Source: CAZOEL01 sp964578835
GTDB lineage: Bacteria > Desulfobacterota > Syntrophobacteria > Syntrophobacterales > Syntrophobacteraceae
Reading direction: 5' to 3'
Assembly: GCA_964578835.1 (NCBI GenBank)
Contig: CAZOEL010000004.1
Coordinates: forward strand, 62,001-126,000
Length of the DNA stretch: 64,000 nt
The translations under genes were made by a program, and so were the position numbers. The notes under the pieces are model-generated. The model saw nothing but the letters and a program-made list of their open reading frames with translations, was not told the DNA's origin and did no database searches. Shown here piece by piece: positions 8,653 through 17,761 of this stretch; position 1 is the stretch's first letter, and the number at the start of each line of letters is the position of its first letter.

Positions 8653-9888
8653 ATGATGAAAGCCGCAATCAAAACGGCCATTCTCATCTGTATTCTATCA
8701 ACGCCATTCTGCGTCAGCGCCGAATCCGCAAGAAGTCTCGTATCTTCCGGCAATGAGCTCTATACGGCGGGCGAGTATGACAAGGCTCTGGAATCCTATG
8801 AGAAAGCGTCGAATGAGAAGCCGGATGCGGGCGAGATAATCTTCAACAAGGGGAACGCCTATTTTCAAAAAGGCGAATATGACAGAGCGCGCGAAGCCTA
8901 TCGGACAGCGGCCCGGGATGCCGACGCTCCGTCGCTTCAAGCTTCGGCCCAGTACAACTTGGGGAATGCGATTTTCGCACAGGGGCAACAAGAGATTCCA
9001 ACCGATCCACAAAAGGGTCTTTCGCAGTGGGAGCAAAGCATTCTCCACTACCAAGAGGCTCTTCGAATAGATCCGGAGCTCAAACAGGCTGCTCAAAACA
9101 TTGAAGTGGCGCGGATTGCCGTCAAAAACCTCTCGGAGAAGCTCGAGAAGGCCCGGGAGGCTGAAGAAGAGCAGCGAAAGCAGCGCAAAGAGATTGAAAA
9201 AGAGCTCAAGGAAGTCATCGAGGAGCAGGAAAGTCAAGTCGAAGCGAACAAATCTCTCCAGCAAAAATCCGAGCAAAACTCCGACGAATCGATAGAGGAG
9301 GCGACTGAAGAACTTACAGCCAATCAGGAGAATACGGGGCGAAAGACTGAGGAAATAGCTAATAAGCTTAAGAATATGCATGAAGAAGATCAACAAGGCG
9401 ATAGCTCCCATGAGCAGCGCGCTCGCCCCGGGCAAGACGCTCAACAGAGTCTCGATAGGGCTCGGGAGGCGCAACAAAGTGCAGTGGAAGAACTTGAAAG
9501 GAGTGATCTTCAGGAGGCTTTGGAGAAGCAGCAAGAAGCGCTGAGCCATCTGCAAGAAGCTCTGAGCAAGCATGAGGAATCCGAAGCCGACCAGCCCGGA
9601 GATACGCAAAACGAGGCGGAAGAGCGGAAAGAAAGTGAGGGACGGCGCCCTGCTTCAGCAGATCAGGCCGACGATCCACAAGAAAATGAGAGCGCAAGAT
9701 CTGCCCGGAAGAGACCGGATGAGCGGAAAGGGGGAAAGGGGGAGGACGCGCGGAAAGGCGACGAACAGAAGGCGGATGTCGCTTTCAGCGAATCGCCGGA
9801 GAATATCTTGCGCGAAGAAAGGGAGAACCGTCTACAAATTCACAGAGCCACACAAGGAAAACAAAACAGGGTAGAAAAGGACTGGTAA
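8653..9888 (+). CDS. Secreted/periplasmic TPR protein with Glu/Gln-rich coiled-coil tail (BatC-like)
   Basis: The protein has 411 residues. A cleavable signal peptide (residues 1-24, ending SAESA) precedes about four TPR units (SGNELYTAGEYDKALESYEK; KGNAYFQKGEYDRAREAY; YNLGNAIFAQG; HYQEALRIDPELKQA). This is followed by about 230 residues of charged, Glu/Gln/Arg/Lys-rich sequence predicted to be coiled coil or disordered. The TPR block resembles the BatC/BatE proteins of aerotolerance (Bat) operons, but no vWA or MoxR genes are adjacent. Its ATG lies 9 bp after the permease stop with GAGG before it, so the two are probably one transcript. Function is unknown; a periplasmic scaffold is plausible. 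The low-complexity tail makes homology searches unreliable. Confidence 0.75.
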   Translation: MMKAAIKTAILICILSTPFCVSAESARSLVSSGNELYTAGEYDKALESYEKASNEKPDAGEIIFNKGNAYFQKGEYDRAREAYRTAARDADAPSLQASAQYNLGNAIFAQGQQEIPTDPQKGLSQWEQSILHYQEALRIDPELKQAAQNIEVARIAVKNLSEKLEKAREAEEEQRKQRKEIEKELKEVIEEQESQVEANKSLQQKSEQNSDESIEEATEELTANQENTGRKTEEIANKLKNMHEEDQQGDSSHEQRARPGQDAQQSLDRAREAQQSAVEELERSDLQEALEKQQEALSHLQEALSKHEESEADQPGDTQNEAEERKESEGRRPASADQADDPQENESARSARKRPDERKGGKGEDARKGDEQKADVAFSESPENILREERENRLQIHRATQGKQNRVEKDW

Positions 9889-9944
9889 GACCCCGCTCAA
9901 TACAATCGCGTAAAAGCTACTGGTTGGAAAGAGCCTTCCCATCG

Positions 9945-10838
9945 CTATATCATCTTGGAGAGGTTTAGGTTGTTGACAAGCGTTGTAACTTGAAGAGCCG
10001 CCTCGAGCGTCGTCTGCTTCATCTGAAACTGAGTTATGACTTCCGCCATATCAGCATCCTCCAGATCCGAAAGGCGGCTTTGGCTCTCGATCTTGATATT
10101 GCTCAGCATGCTTGCCTGATCTTCGAAGCTTTTCATGCGGACTCCAGCGGTCGAGCTCATCTTGGACACGTGCTTTTGAGCCGAATCGACCGAAGTAAGG
10201 AGATCGCCGATGAGGTCGGTGTCGCCGGATTGAACCGCATTCTTCAGATTGGCGAGCGTCTCCATGATATTCACGCCGGAAGAGCTGTCGAAAAAAGCCG
10301 TCTGCCCGTCCAGGTTTATCGTCCGGGTCAAGCTCTTGCCGACCCGCACATCGAAAGACTCCGTATCTCCATTGTACAGGTATTGCCCGGTAAGAGGGTC
10401 AATGCTGAATGGCCGGGTGGTCGTGCTCCTTCCGCTAAAAATATACTGATCGCCATATTGGGAATTGGCAAGGCTCAAGACATGCTCTGCAATCTCTTCA
10501 AGCCTTTTCGTACAGGCGTCGCGGGCTTCATCAGTACTCGCGCTTACTGCCTGCATTCCCACATTCTTTGCTTCCGTGAGCATATCGAATACGCCGTTGA
10601 AGGCATTTTCCGCGGCTTGATTCCAGCCGATGCCGAAATCGATATTCTTCCCGTATGCTTCCATCGCCCGGACGTTTTCTTTTATGTCCATCGATTGCGA
10701 CCACGCAACCGGATCATCCTCGGGAGCCAGAAGTCGCTTGCCACTGGCTATCATAGAGCTCAGACTGGAAAGATCTTCATTTTTCCTGGCGATATTGCCC
10801 AACATCTTGTCATAGCTCGTAGCGAAAGTCACACGCAT
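9945..10838 (-). CDS. flgL: Flagellar hook-associated protein 3 (hook-filament junction)
   Basis: The 297-residue protein has the conserved flagellin-like N-terminus (MRVTFATSYDKMLGNI) and C-terminus (EAALQVTTLVNNLNLSKMI) that pair as coiled coils in axial proteins. The central segment DQYIFSGRSTTTRPF is diagnostic of FlgL. It joins the hook (via FlgK) to the filament and is exported by the flagellar type III system, so it has no signal peptide. AAAGGA precedes the start. It is the last gene of the leftward flagellar cluster, 19 bp after flgK, and converges on the TPR gene. Confidence 0.95.
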   Translation of the reverse strand: MRVTFATSYDKMLGNIARKNEDLSSLSSMIASGKRLLAPEDDPVAWSQSMDIKENVRAMEAYGKNIDFGIGWNQAAENAFNGVFDMLTEAKNVGMQAVSASTDEARDACTKRLEEIAEHVLSLANSQYGDQYIFSGRSTTTRPFSIDPLTGQYLYNGDTESFDVRVGKSLTRTINLDGQTAFFDSSSGVNIMETLANLKNAVQSGDTDLIGDLLTSVDSAQKHVSKMSSTAGVRMKSFEDQASMLSNIKIESQSRLSDLEDADMAEVITQFQMKQTTLEAALQVTTLVNNLNLSKMI

Positions 10839-10857
10839 AGCCGATCCTTTGTCCCTG

Positions 10858-12168
10858 CTAGACCATATTGATCACGGTGTCGAGCATTTCTGCCGATTTC
10901 TGAATAATTTTCGCCGCAGCCTGGTAGATTTGCTGGAACTTGAGCAAATCCACCGTCTCCTCATCAATGGATACGCCGGAAACAGACTGCTGCTGGGCTT
11001 CCAACTGATCGTGAAGAGCTGTCTGAAACTCAGCCTTGGAAGCGGCGCTGCGTCGATCGGAGCCAATCGCCTGCTGGATTCCGCTAAGATATTGGCTGAA
11101 AGAGACGCCGCCAAGATCTATCAGGGATTGCTCCTGGAGCTTCGCGATCTCAAGGGCGGCAGCGCCGTCGGGATCAAAGGCGGAGTCAACTTCGAGGTCG
11201 CCCGCGCCTGTCCCGGAGAAGACAGCGGAGCCATGCGCCGCGTTAACCTGAGACATGAGGGTGACTGCAAATGTATCGAGCTTGCCTGCGTATTCGCTAA
11301 TAGACTGGTAGACTTCGAGCCCGCCCTGGATCTTCCCGCCTTCTATCGCAGAGCTGGCCGGGTAGGGAGCATCTTGGCAATCCAGGTAACTTACCAGATG
11401 AGTATTTCCATCGTAGCTCAGCCTCCCGCACACATTGCCCGAGACAAGCTCAAAATCCTCAGACAAATCATTCAAGTAGACGGTCAGAGTTCCATCCGCC
11501 TCTTCGACGAAATCAACGGGAGCCAATTCAGAGAGCTTAGTCAGAGCTTGATAGCGCATGTCCCTCAAGTCGTTTGCGGGCATCTGTCCCTGCAACTCGA
11601 CACGTTTGATCTCTTTATTGTATTCCGCAATGTTTTTGAGCAAGTCGTTTGCCTGATCAACATTGTCTTTTATGCTTTTCTCAACGCCACCCGCATAGTC
11701 CTCGAGATTTCCATGAGCGCTTCGTACGGCGGAGGCCAGATCGTTTGCCGATTGCGTTACGATGGCCTTTTCCGAGAGCCCCTGTGGATTGTTGTTGAGC
11801 GCATCCCACGCTTCCCAGAATTCTCCGAGGGTCTGAGAGAATCCCAGCTCGCCGTCATCCGAAAGGTAGGCGCCTGCCAGAGAAAGATGCGATACCTGCT
11901 CGTCATAGTACGCCTTCAGGGATGTAGCGCCGAGAAGCCTCCGTTCAATGAGTTGATCTCGCTGCTGGATAATCCGATCCACTCCGGCGCCGTTGCCGAT
12001 CCAGCCGGAGCGGTGCTGTATGGGCGCATTCGTAGTCAGATACGCCTTTTGGCGGGAGTAGGTTTTGCTGTCCGCGTTTGCAATATTATGGGAAGCCGTC
12101 TGGATCTGAATTTGAGTGTTCAGAAGCGTATTTTTGGCTATTTCCAGCGTGCTGTTGATCCCGGCCAT
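10858..12168 (-). CDS. flgK: Flagellar hook-associated protein 1
   Basis: The N-terminus (INSTLEIAKNTLLNTQIQI, then HNIANADSKTYSRQKA) and the C-terminus (EETVDLLKFQQIYQAAAKII) are characteristic of FlgK, the first hook-filament junction protein. At 436 residues it is about 110 shorter than the enteric protein; the difference lies in the variable central domains, and the terminal axial helices are complete. GGAGG lies 8 bases before the ATG. It sits 3 bp after flgN, whose product normally chaperones FlgK and FlgL before export. Confidence 0.95.
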   Translation of the reverse strand: MAGINSTLEIAKNTLLNTQIQIQTASHNIANADSKTYSRQKAYLTTNAPIQHRSGWIGNGAGVDRIIQQRDQLIERRLLGATSLKAYYDEQVSHLSLAGAYLSDDGELGFSQTLGEFWEAWDALNNNPQGLSEKAIVTQSANDLASAVRSAHGNLEDYAGGVEKSIKDNVDQANDLLKNIAEYNKEIKRVELQGQMPANDLRDMRYQALTKLSELAPVDFVEEADGTLTVYLNDLSEDFELVSGNVCGRLSYDGNTHLVSYLDCQDAPYPASSAIEGGKIQGGLEVYQSISEYAGKLDTFAVTLMSQVNAAHGSAVFSGTGAGDLEVDSAFDPDGAAALEIAKLQEQSLIDLGGVSFSQYLSGIQQAIGSDRRSAASKAEFQTALHDQLEAQQQSVSGVSIDEETVDLLKFQQIYQAAAKIIQKSAEMLDTVINMV

Positions 12169-12171
12169 GGA

Positions 12172-12651
12172 TCAAGCCTCCTTTCTGAACACCAGTCCCT
12201 TGCAATTGATCGGCCTCCGCCTGGCCGCTTCGCGCATCCCGGGTCCGTAACCCGAGGAGCCGTAACAGTCGAGAAGTTCGTTGCAGTAGGTTAACGATCC
12301 ATTTATGAAAATGCGGTTCGATTCGTTCAGCTGAGCAATTTCTTTGAGACTACGTCTCAGAGTGTTGTAATCCGCTGAGGTCTTTTCATCGATTCCGCTT
12401 TCCTTCTCCTGCTCTTTGAGCAAAAGGACGCTTTCTCTCAGCTCCACGCTCAGCCGCTCTTTACGCGGGAGAATGCCCAGCAGCGCATCGCTTTTGAATT
12501 TCCTGAGCATCTCAGCTTCTTCTTTAAGGAGCTGAAGCAACGAGTCAGCCTTCGAGATACAGGCATCCAATCCGCTGCAACCGCATTCCTGAAGCTGAGA
12601 CGGCAAGCCGCCATCTTTCAATCCAGGCGCAGAGCCAAGGTTGCTTCTCAT
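12172..12651 (-). CDS. flgN: FlgN-type flagellar export chaperone
   Basis: The 159-residue, largely helical protein has the FlgN pattern: an acidic N-terminal helix with LLQLLKEEAEMLRKF, a middle KERLSVELRESVLLL, and NESNRIFINGSL near the C-terminus. FlgN binds the C-terminal helices of FlgK and FlgL before type III export. Its place directly upstream of flgK (3-bp gap) supports the call more than sequence alone, since this family is poorly conserved. GAGGATATTGGGAA precedes ATG. The N-terminus contains three Cys close together (ECGCSGLDAC), which is unusual. Confidence 0.75.
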   Translation of the reverse strand: MRSNLGSAPGLKDGGLPSQLQECGCSGLDACISKADSLLQLLKEEAEMLRKFKSDALLGILPRKERLSVELRESVLLLKEQEKESGIDEKTSADYNTLRRSLKEIAQLNESNRIFINGSLTYCNELLDCYGSSGYGPGMREAARRRPINCKGLVFRKEA

Positions 12652-12798
12652 TTCCCAATATCCTCTTATGCGCTTGAGCTCCTTATTGTCGTTCGTGTCC
12701 TATGCTTCCGACAAACGCAGCCGATTTCCCGACAGATAAGGAGTGCTGATCGTTACCACCACATGGAAAGCTGCAGGCATGCTCTCCCTATTGTGGAA

Positions 12799-13185
12799 TC
12801 AGCCGGTGCGACTGAACGTCCCCTTCACAGCCTGACCGGCCCCCTCCGGCATTCCCGCCTCAGAGCCTTTTGCGCCCTGCCCCTTCGCTTCTGCTCCCTC
12901 AGCGCCCGCTATCATCGGCAAGAGCTGCTTATAGAGAAGAGCCGCCAGTCCACAACCTTCCCTTTTACTGAATTCCTTGGCAAGCGTTTCATCCATCATC
13001 GACTCGAAAATCTGTCGACTCTGGTCCGGCTCTTCGGCGCGCATGATGCTCTGGCGCATGGATTTGAAGACCGTATTGGTCAAAACGGCCTCGAATTCCT
13101 GACATGCTTCTTTGAGCCGCTTTTTGGCGACATCCGTTTCCATCAGAGCGCCCGGTCCCAACCCCTTGTTGACTCCTGCGATCAT
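12799..13185 (-). CDS. flgJ: Rod-binding protein, FlgJ N-terminal domain only
   Basis: The protein has 128 residues. The core KKRLKEACQEFEAVLTNTVF followed by MRQSI and GCGLAALLYKQL matches the rod-binding (N-terminal) domain of FlgJ, which caps the growing flagellar rod. The muramidase domain found in enteric FlgJ is absent; the C-terminus is instead a Gly/Ala/Glu-rich tail. In such organisms a separate lytic enzyme opens the peptidoglycan. A strong GGAGGGGAGC lies just before the ATG, 21 bp after flgI. A 147-bp gap without a clear gene separates it from flgN; FlgM, often encoded here, was not found. Confidence 0.85.
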   Translation of the reverse strand: MIAGVNKGLGPGALMETDVAKKRLKEACQEFEAVLTNTVFKSMRQSIMRAEEPDQSRQIFESMMDETLAKEFSKREGCGLAALLYKQLLPMIAGAEGAEAKGQGAKGSEAGMPEGAGQAVKGTFSRTG

Positions 13186-13206
13186 GCTCCCCTCCAGCCA
13201 TTTTGC

Positions 13207-14358
13207 TCAGATGATTTCGAGATCCGCCTGCAAAGCGCCCGCAGCCTTTATGGCCTGCAGGATGTTGATCAAGTCGCGCGGGGTTGCGCCGATGGCGTTC
13301 AATCCTTGAACAACCTGCCCGAGGGTGACTCCTCCCCCTATGAGCGCCAGGGAGCCTTTCGCTTCCTGGACTTCGACTTTACTTTGAGGAGTAACCGTCG
13401 TTTTCCCGCCGCTCAACGGCAGCGGCTGAGAGACGTTCGGCTGTTCCGTAACCTGAATGGTGAGGCTTCCATGAGCGATGGCGACGGGCGATATGCGCAC
13501 GCTTTCACCCATTATGATGGTGCCGGTCCTTTCGTTCACTACGATCTTGGCCGCCACATCAGGCTGAACCTCGAGGTTCTCCACTTTGGCGATCATATCG
13601 ATGATTCTCTCCCCATACTCGGGAGGAACGTCGAGCTTTATGGTTGCCGCATCCACAGCCTGGGCGTATTGACCGCCCAGAGTGGCGTTGATCCCATCCA
13701 CGGTTTTGCTGACTGTTGAGAAATCGGGGGCTTTGAGCACGAGATCCAAATTGCGAAGGTCTTTGTAATGGACCGGGTTTTCAAGCTCAACCGAAGCCCC
13801 TCCGCTCACGAAGCCCACGGTTGGATGATTCTTCTGCACTCCGCCGCCGCCTTGCCCGGAAACGCTGAATCCGCCCACCGAAATCGGTCCCTGAACGATT
13901 GCATACGTTTTTCCGTCGGGCGCCTGCAGTTGAGTCAGCAAAAGGGTGCCCCCTTCAAGACTTTTAGCGTCTCCAATGGAGGAAACCTGAGCGTCTATCC
14001 TGGAGCCGACTCGAGCGAAAGGAGGCAATTTAGCTGTAACCATTACTGCCGCAACATTTTTCACCTTGACCTGCGTCGGATCGACATGGATTCCCACATT
14101 GTCCAGAAGGTTCGCAAGAGTGCTCACGGTAAACTGAGTCTTGTCCTTGTCCCCGGTTCCGTTCAAACCGACCACGAGTCCATAGCCGATCAAGGGATTT
14201 GACGCAGCGCCCCTGAAGGAAGCGATGTCCTTGATCCGGGTTGCGTAAGATGCGTCCGGATGCAAAAACTCGAACAACAGGCTCATTAGCAGGATAAACG
14301 CCGCCAAGGTCTTCGGCTTTCCAAAAAGAAGCAGCATATAGTTGTGAAAGGCTTTCAT
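13207..14358 (-). CDS. flgI: Flagellar P-ring protein
   Basis: The ATG at 14358 is preferred over the upstream in-frame one at 14385 because GCGAGG precedes it and it gives a normal Sec signal peptide (MKAFHNYMLLLF onward, cleavage after SYA). The 383-residue product has FlgI hallmarks: ATRIKDIASFRGAASNPLIG, YGLVVGLNGTGDKD and a C-terminal INILQAIKAAGALQADLEI. FlgI polymerises around the rod in the periplasm to form the P ring, with FlgA as its chaperone. It starts 10 bp after the flgH stop. Its presence indicates a Gram-negative envelope. Confidence 0.95.
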   Translation of the reverse strand: MKAFHNYMLLLFGKPKTLAAFILLMSLLFEFLHPDASYATRIKDIASFRGAASNPLIGYGLVVGLNGTGDKDKTQFTVSTLANLLDNVGIHVDPTQVKVKNVAAVMVTAKLPPFARVGSRIDAQVSSIGDAKSLEGGTLLLTQLQAPDGKTYAIVQGPISVGGFSVSGQGGGGVQKNHPTVGFVSGGASVELENPVHYKDLRNLDLVLKAPDFSTVSKTVDGINATLGGQYAQAVDAATIKLDVPPEYGERIIDMIAKVENLEVQPDVAAKIVVNERTGTIIMGESVRISPVAIAHGSLTIQVTEQPNVSQPLPLSGGKTTVTPQSKVEVQEAKGSLALIGGGVTLGQVVQGLNAIGATPRDLINILQAIKAAGALQADLEII

Positions 14359-14368
14359 GCTCGCCTCG

Positions 14369-15148
14369 CTAGAACGGTGACACAAGGTCTAAAAGTTGAA
14401 GGAGCCATCCCGGTTTCTGATGCTGTGAAACCGGCCCCTTTCCGACAAGGAATATCTTCGCTTCGGCAATGTTCTGGGAAAGGACAGTGTTGTTGCGTGT
14501 AACGTCCATCGGCCTTACCACGCCTTCGAGCACTATTTGCTGCATCTCATCGTTCACTTTAGTCCAGCGCGAGCCACGGATGACAAGATTTCCATTGGGC
14601 AGCGTCCCGACCACGGTAACCGTCATGTAGGCGGACATGGAATCCGCTCTGCTGGTCGCGCCTTTGCCCGTGAAAGTGCTGTTGAATGATCCGCTGTAGG
14701 GTCCAAAGGAGGCCGCGCCCACAGGGGCATTCACCTGGGAGCCGGCCCCGGCGCCTGAAAAGTTGAACGATCCGTCGAAAGACTTGCCTCGGTTGGCTTG
14801 AGTCGTAGCTTCTTTTGACGCCGTCGATTCTTCGCTCACGGTGATCGTCAGAATGTCTCCGATCCTGCGCGCTTTTATGTCCTGGAACAGAGATTGGTTG
14901 GACTGATTCCACAAAGACCCGGAAGGCAGCTGCTGCTTGGCTTCTGCAACCGTCACCGGCGCCGGAGCTTCAACGAAGGGAGCTGCGCCGGTCATCGGCG
15001 GAGCTTGTGGGGCAAGCAGAGGCTCGGACGTGGTCGCGCAAGAGATGAGCAAAGCCGGAAAAAGCAGAAAGAAAAAGGCTTCATAGAACCGCCGGCTTCG
15101 GAAGCTATTGAAGATGCGACTGGAAACGCCCATCGATGCTCGTGACAT
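14369..15148 (-). CDS. flgH: Flagellar L-ring lipoprotein
   Basis: The protein has 259 residues. After a basic N-terminus, a hydrophobic stretch ends in the lipobox LISC (about residues 35-38), so the mature protein is an outer-membrane lipoprotein. Conserved FlgH segments are RRIGDILTITVSEESTASK, LPNGNLVIRGSRW and the closing RPMDVTRNNTVLSQNIAEA. FlgH forms the L ring through which the rod passes the outer membrane. GGAGAGGGATT precedes ATG. It lies between flgA (18-bp gap) and flgI (10-bp gap). Confidence 0.95.
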   Translation of the reverse strand: MSRASMGVSSRIFNSFRSRRFYEAFFFLLFPALLISCATTSEPLLAPQAPPMTGAAPFVEAPAPVTVAEAKQQLPSGSLWNQSNQSLFQDIKARRIGDILTITVSEESTASKEATTQANRGKSFDGSFNFSGAGAGSQVNAPVGAASFGPYSGSFNSTFTGKGATSRADSMSAYMTVTVVGTLPNGNLVIRGSRWTKVNDEMQQIVLEGVVRPMDVTRNNTVLSQNIAEAKIFLVGKGPVSQHQKPGWLLQLLDLVSPF

Positions 15149-15166
15149 AATCCCTCTCCGTTACGC

Positions 15167-16192
15167 TCAGGGCAAGGCCTGGACTGTTGTTGAGTCGATC
15201 ACCAGGCAGGAGACCGTTCGCTTCGTCATAAGATTGACAACCCGAACCGTCGCCCCCACGCTTCCGTCTTCACGCGTCTGACCTTTGGCGGTGAGCTTAA
15301 GTCCCGGCTGGTCGTAAACGATAGTAACCGCACTTCCCCGTTTCAACGCGGGCGGCTCGTCAAGATCGGACAAAAGCACGGGCTGGCGCGCTCTGATATC
15401 CCTCAAGACCCGCTTCCCCACCGCCTGGTCGAGGTTTTCCGCATAGCGATCGGGAGCCTCGGCAATGTTCAGCCGTTGAACGTCCAAATCCGCATCCGTC
15501 AAGACTTCATTCCGTTTCACAAGACGTACGGCATGCAGCACGTCCCGCATGACATCCACTTTCCCTGCAACCCTGAGGCTGCGCTCCTTTTCACCATCCA
15601 CGAAGAATTGGATCGTGAGGATTACATTTCCGGCATATTTCTCACGGGAATTATTGGCCTGGACTTCATAGGTCATTTTGCCCGCGGGCAATTCCAAAGC
15701 TCCGGGAAAATAGATTTCGCGAATGGAAACCTCTTGAGGACTCCATGGCGCATTGGCCAGGATGTGCTCCTTATAGATCTCTTCTATCTGTTCTTTAGGA
15801 ATCTGTATGGAGGCGCGCCTGATGACGATTTTCTCCGGCAGAGAAATTTCCGCCAGAGAGGAGTCATAGGCATTGGAGGCCAGGTACTGCTGCAGGAAGG
15901 CGCGCAACTGCTCAGGATTAATAATCTTCTCCGATCCGGGGTCCGGAGCCTCGCCGATATCGGACTTTTTGAGGAGATCCGCCAGCCTCTCATCAAGTCC
16001 GGCAGGATCGCACAAATCCAGCAAGGATACACGCTTGCGCTCCGCCTTGACTTCTGCAAGAACCCGAAGGCTCACTCTTTTCTCTGCGGCGAAAAGCCGA
16101 CTCAAAACGCTCTCGTTCTCCCACCCCAGCGGGAGAAGAGAGAGACAGGCGACAACAGCCAGAGTGAGTCGAAATCTTCCAGATCTTCTCAT
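15167..16192 (-). CDS. flgA: Flagellar P-ring assembly chaperone
   Basis: The 341-residue protein carries a Sec signal peptide (MRRSGRFRLTLAVVACLSLL) and the C-terminal SAF domain typical of FlgA: VKRNEVLTDADLDVQRL, VGKRVLRDIRARQPVLLSDL, then SAVTIVYDQPGLKLTAKGQ. FlgA assists P-ring polymerisation in the periplasm. The protein is longer than enteric FlgA (about 220) because of an additional N-terminal region of about 120 residues, as seen in other deltaproteobacterial members. It starts 17 bp after flgG. Confidence 0.9.
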   Translation of the reverse strand: MRRSGRFRLTLAVVACLSLLPLGWENESVLSRLFAAEKRVSLRVLAEVKAERKRVSLLDLCDPAGLDERLADLLKKSDIGEAPDPGSEKIINPEQLRAFLQQYLASNAYDSSLAEISLPEKIVIRRASIQIPKEQIEEIYKEHILANAPWSPQEVSIREIYFPGALELPAGKMTYEVQANNSREKYAGNVILTIQFFVDGEKERSLRVAGKVDVMRDVLHAVRLVKRNEVLTDADLDVQRLNIAEAPDRYAENLDQAVGKRVLRDIRARQPVLLSDLDEPPALKRGSAVTIVYDQPGLKLTAKGQTREDGSVGATVRVVNLMTKRTVSCLVIDSTTVQALP

Positions 16193-16209
16193 GAGCTCGA
16201 CCTTCGGCG

Positions 16210-16992
16210 TTAGCTCTTGACATTGTTGGCCAACTGCAACATCTCATCCGCAGCCTTGATGACCTTGGAATTCGCTTCATAGGCGCGCTGCCCGACAATC
16301 ATGTTGACCATCTCTTCCACGACGTTGATATTGGAATTTTCAAGATACCCCTGCAGCAGAGTGCCCAGGCTCTCGGAGCCAGGCGTTCCGGATTCGGCTT
16401 CCCCTGAAGCTTCTGTCGGGATACCGTAATTGCTCCCAATGTTCAAAAGTCCGGTAGGATTTGCAAAATCATACAAGGTGATCTCCTGGGTGGAGAGGAC
16501 CTTCCCGCCCTGGTCAACAGCTGTAACAGTTCCTCCGGCATCGATGCTGACATTGGCAGCCTCAGCGGGAATAGTGATTTCAGGCTGGAGGCGGTTGCCT
16601 TCTGCGTCGCAGAGATTCCCTTCCTGGTCCACTTTGAATGCTCCCGCTCTCGTATAGACTTCCTCCGTCCCGCGCAGCACTTTGAAGAAACCGCCGCCTT
16701 CGATGGCGATATCATAGGGATTTCCCGTTTGCGCAAAATTTCCCTGACTGTATATCTTGTCTACCGATACTGTTTTGGCTCCCATGCCAAGTTGGATCCC
16801 GGCGAGGACCTTCGTGTTGTTGGCTGTCTCCGCTCCGGGAGGCGTGATGTTCTGGTACATCAGATCCTCAAAATTGGCGCGGCTTCGCTTGTAGCCCGTC
16901 GTATTGGCGTTGGCCAGGTTGTGGGAGATGACATCCATGTTCGTCTGTTGCGCAGCCATTCCGCTCGCTGCAGTCCAGAGGCTCCGGATCAT
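16210..16992 (-). CDS. flgG: Flagellar distal rod protein
   Basis: The 260 residues match FlgG closely, starting MIRSLWTAASGMAAQQTNMD followed by ISHNLANANTTGYK and ending in the C-terminal axial motif VEEMVNMIVGQRAYEANSK. FlgG forms the distal rod and is exported by the flagellar type III apparatus. AAGGAG lies 8 bases before ATG. It is second in the operon, 57 bp after flgF. Confidence 0.97.
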   Translation of the reverse strand: MIRSLWTAASGMAAQQTNMDVISHNLANANTTGYKRSRANFEDLMYQNITPPGAETANNTKVLAGIQLGMGAKTVSVDKIYSQGNFAQTGNPYDIAIEGGGFFKVLRGTEEVYTRAGAFKVDQEGNLCDAEGNRLQPEITIPAEAANVSIDAGGTVTAVDQGGKVLSTQEITLYDFANPTGLLNIGSNYGIPTEASGEAESGTPGSESLGTLLQGYLENSNINVVEEMVNMIVGQRAYEANSKVIKAADEMLQLANNVKS

Positions 16993-17049
16993 GATTTTGA
17001 CTCCTTCTCTGCTCGGCCTTCCTCGGAGATATTTATCAGAAAGGTCTCT

Positions 17050-17730
17050 TTAGCCATTTCCAAGCTTGTTCGTAATTTGATTATCCCGCTCGTCGTGAAG
17101 CTGAATCACCTTCTGGTAAGCCTCAAAGGCCCTTGTCGATTCGATCATGTGAGCCATTTCTTCGACGATGTTGAAGTTCGCCTCTTCCAGAGCCCCCTGC
17201 TCGACAGTGCATTTCTCAGCCGGAATGGGCTCCGGCTGGCCATTGGCGAGCTTGAAATAACCATTGTCTGTCTTCTCGAGCGCCGCGCCGTCGGGAAACT
17301 GAACAATGTTGAGAGTGTCAACGGCGTTGTTCTCGTCAAAGACTTGACCATCCTTTTCGATTCGAACTTCGGAGGAGCGAGTAATGCGAATAGGGCCATT
17401 TTGACCCATAACCGGCCACCCCTGAGGGGTTACCAGCGTGTTCTCCTTATCAATCGTCAGGTTTCCGGCGCGCGTGTATTGGATGCCTTGATCCGTTTCC
17501 ACGCTTAGAAACCCGCCTCCCGATAGGGCGATATCAAGAGGGTTTCCAGTTGGATGAATGCGGCCTTGATCCATCTGAGTGCTGGTCGATTGAAACAGAA
17601 AATCCTTAAATAAAACCGAATCTTTTTTGTAGCCGGGCGTAGTGGCGTTGGCGAGATTGTTGGCAATGACATTCAATCTCTTTTCTTCCTGTATGGAGCT
17701 TAAAGCTGCGGCATAAAACCCTATTCGCAT
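17050..17730 (-). CDS. flgF: Flagellar proximal rod protein
   Basis: The 226-residue rod protein has the axial-family motifs VIANNLANATTPGYKKD near the N-terminus and IVEEMAHMIESTRAFEAYQK near the C-terminus. It is shorter and more divergent than FlgG, as FlgF normally is, and contains the family segment GNPLDIALSGGGFLSVE. AAGGAGGCG precedes ATG. It is the first gene of the leftward cluster; a sigma-54 promoter match lies 32 bp upstream, leaving a leader of roughly 20 bases. Confidence 0.9.
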   Translation of the reverse strand: MRIGFYAAALSSIQEEKRLNVIANNLANATTPGYKKDSVLFKDFLFQSTSTQMDQGRIHPTGNPLDIALSGGGFLSVETDQGIQYTRAGNLTIDKENTLVTPQGWPVMGQNGPIRITRSSEVRIEKDGQVFDENNAVDTLNIVQFPDGAALEKTDNGYFKLANGQPEPIPAEKCTVEQGALEEANFNIVEEMAHMIESTRAFEAYQKVIQLHDERDNQITNKLGNG

Positions 17731-17761
17731 TGTATCGCCTCCTTCTGTCAGATCATCTGGT

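Noticed and set aside
10849..12294. 481-codon plus-strand frame opposite flgK
   Set aside because: Shadow of flgK; the composition is that of a reverse-complement frame and flgK is unambiguous.
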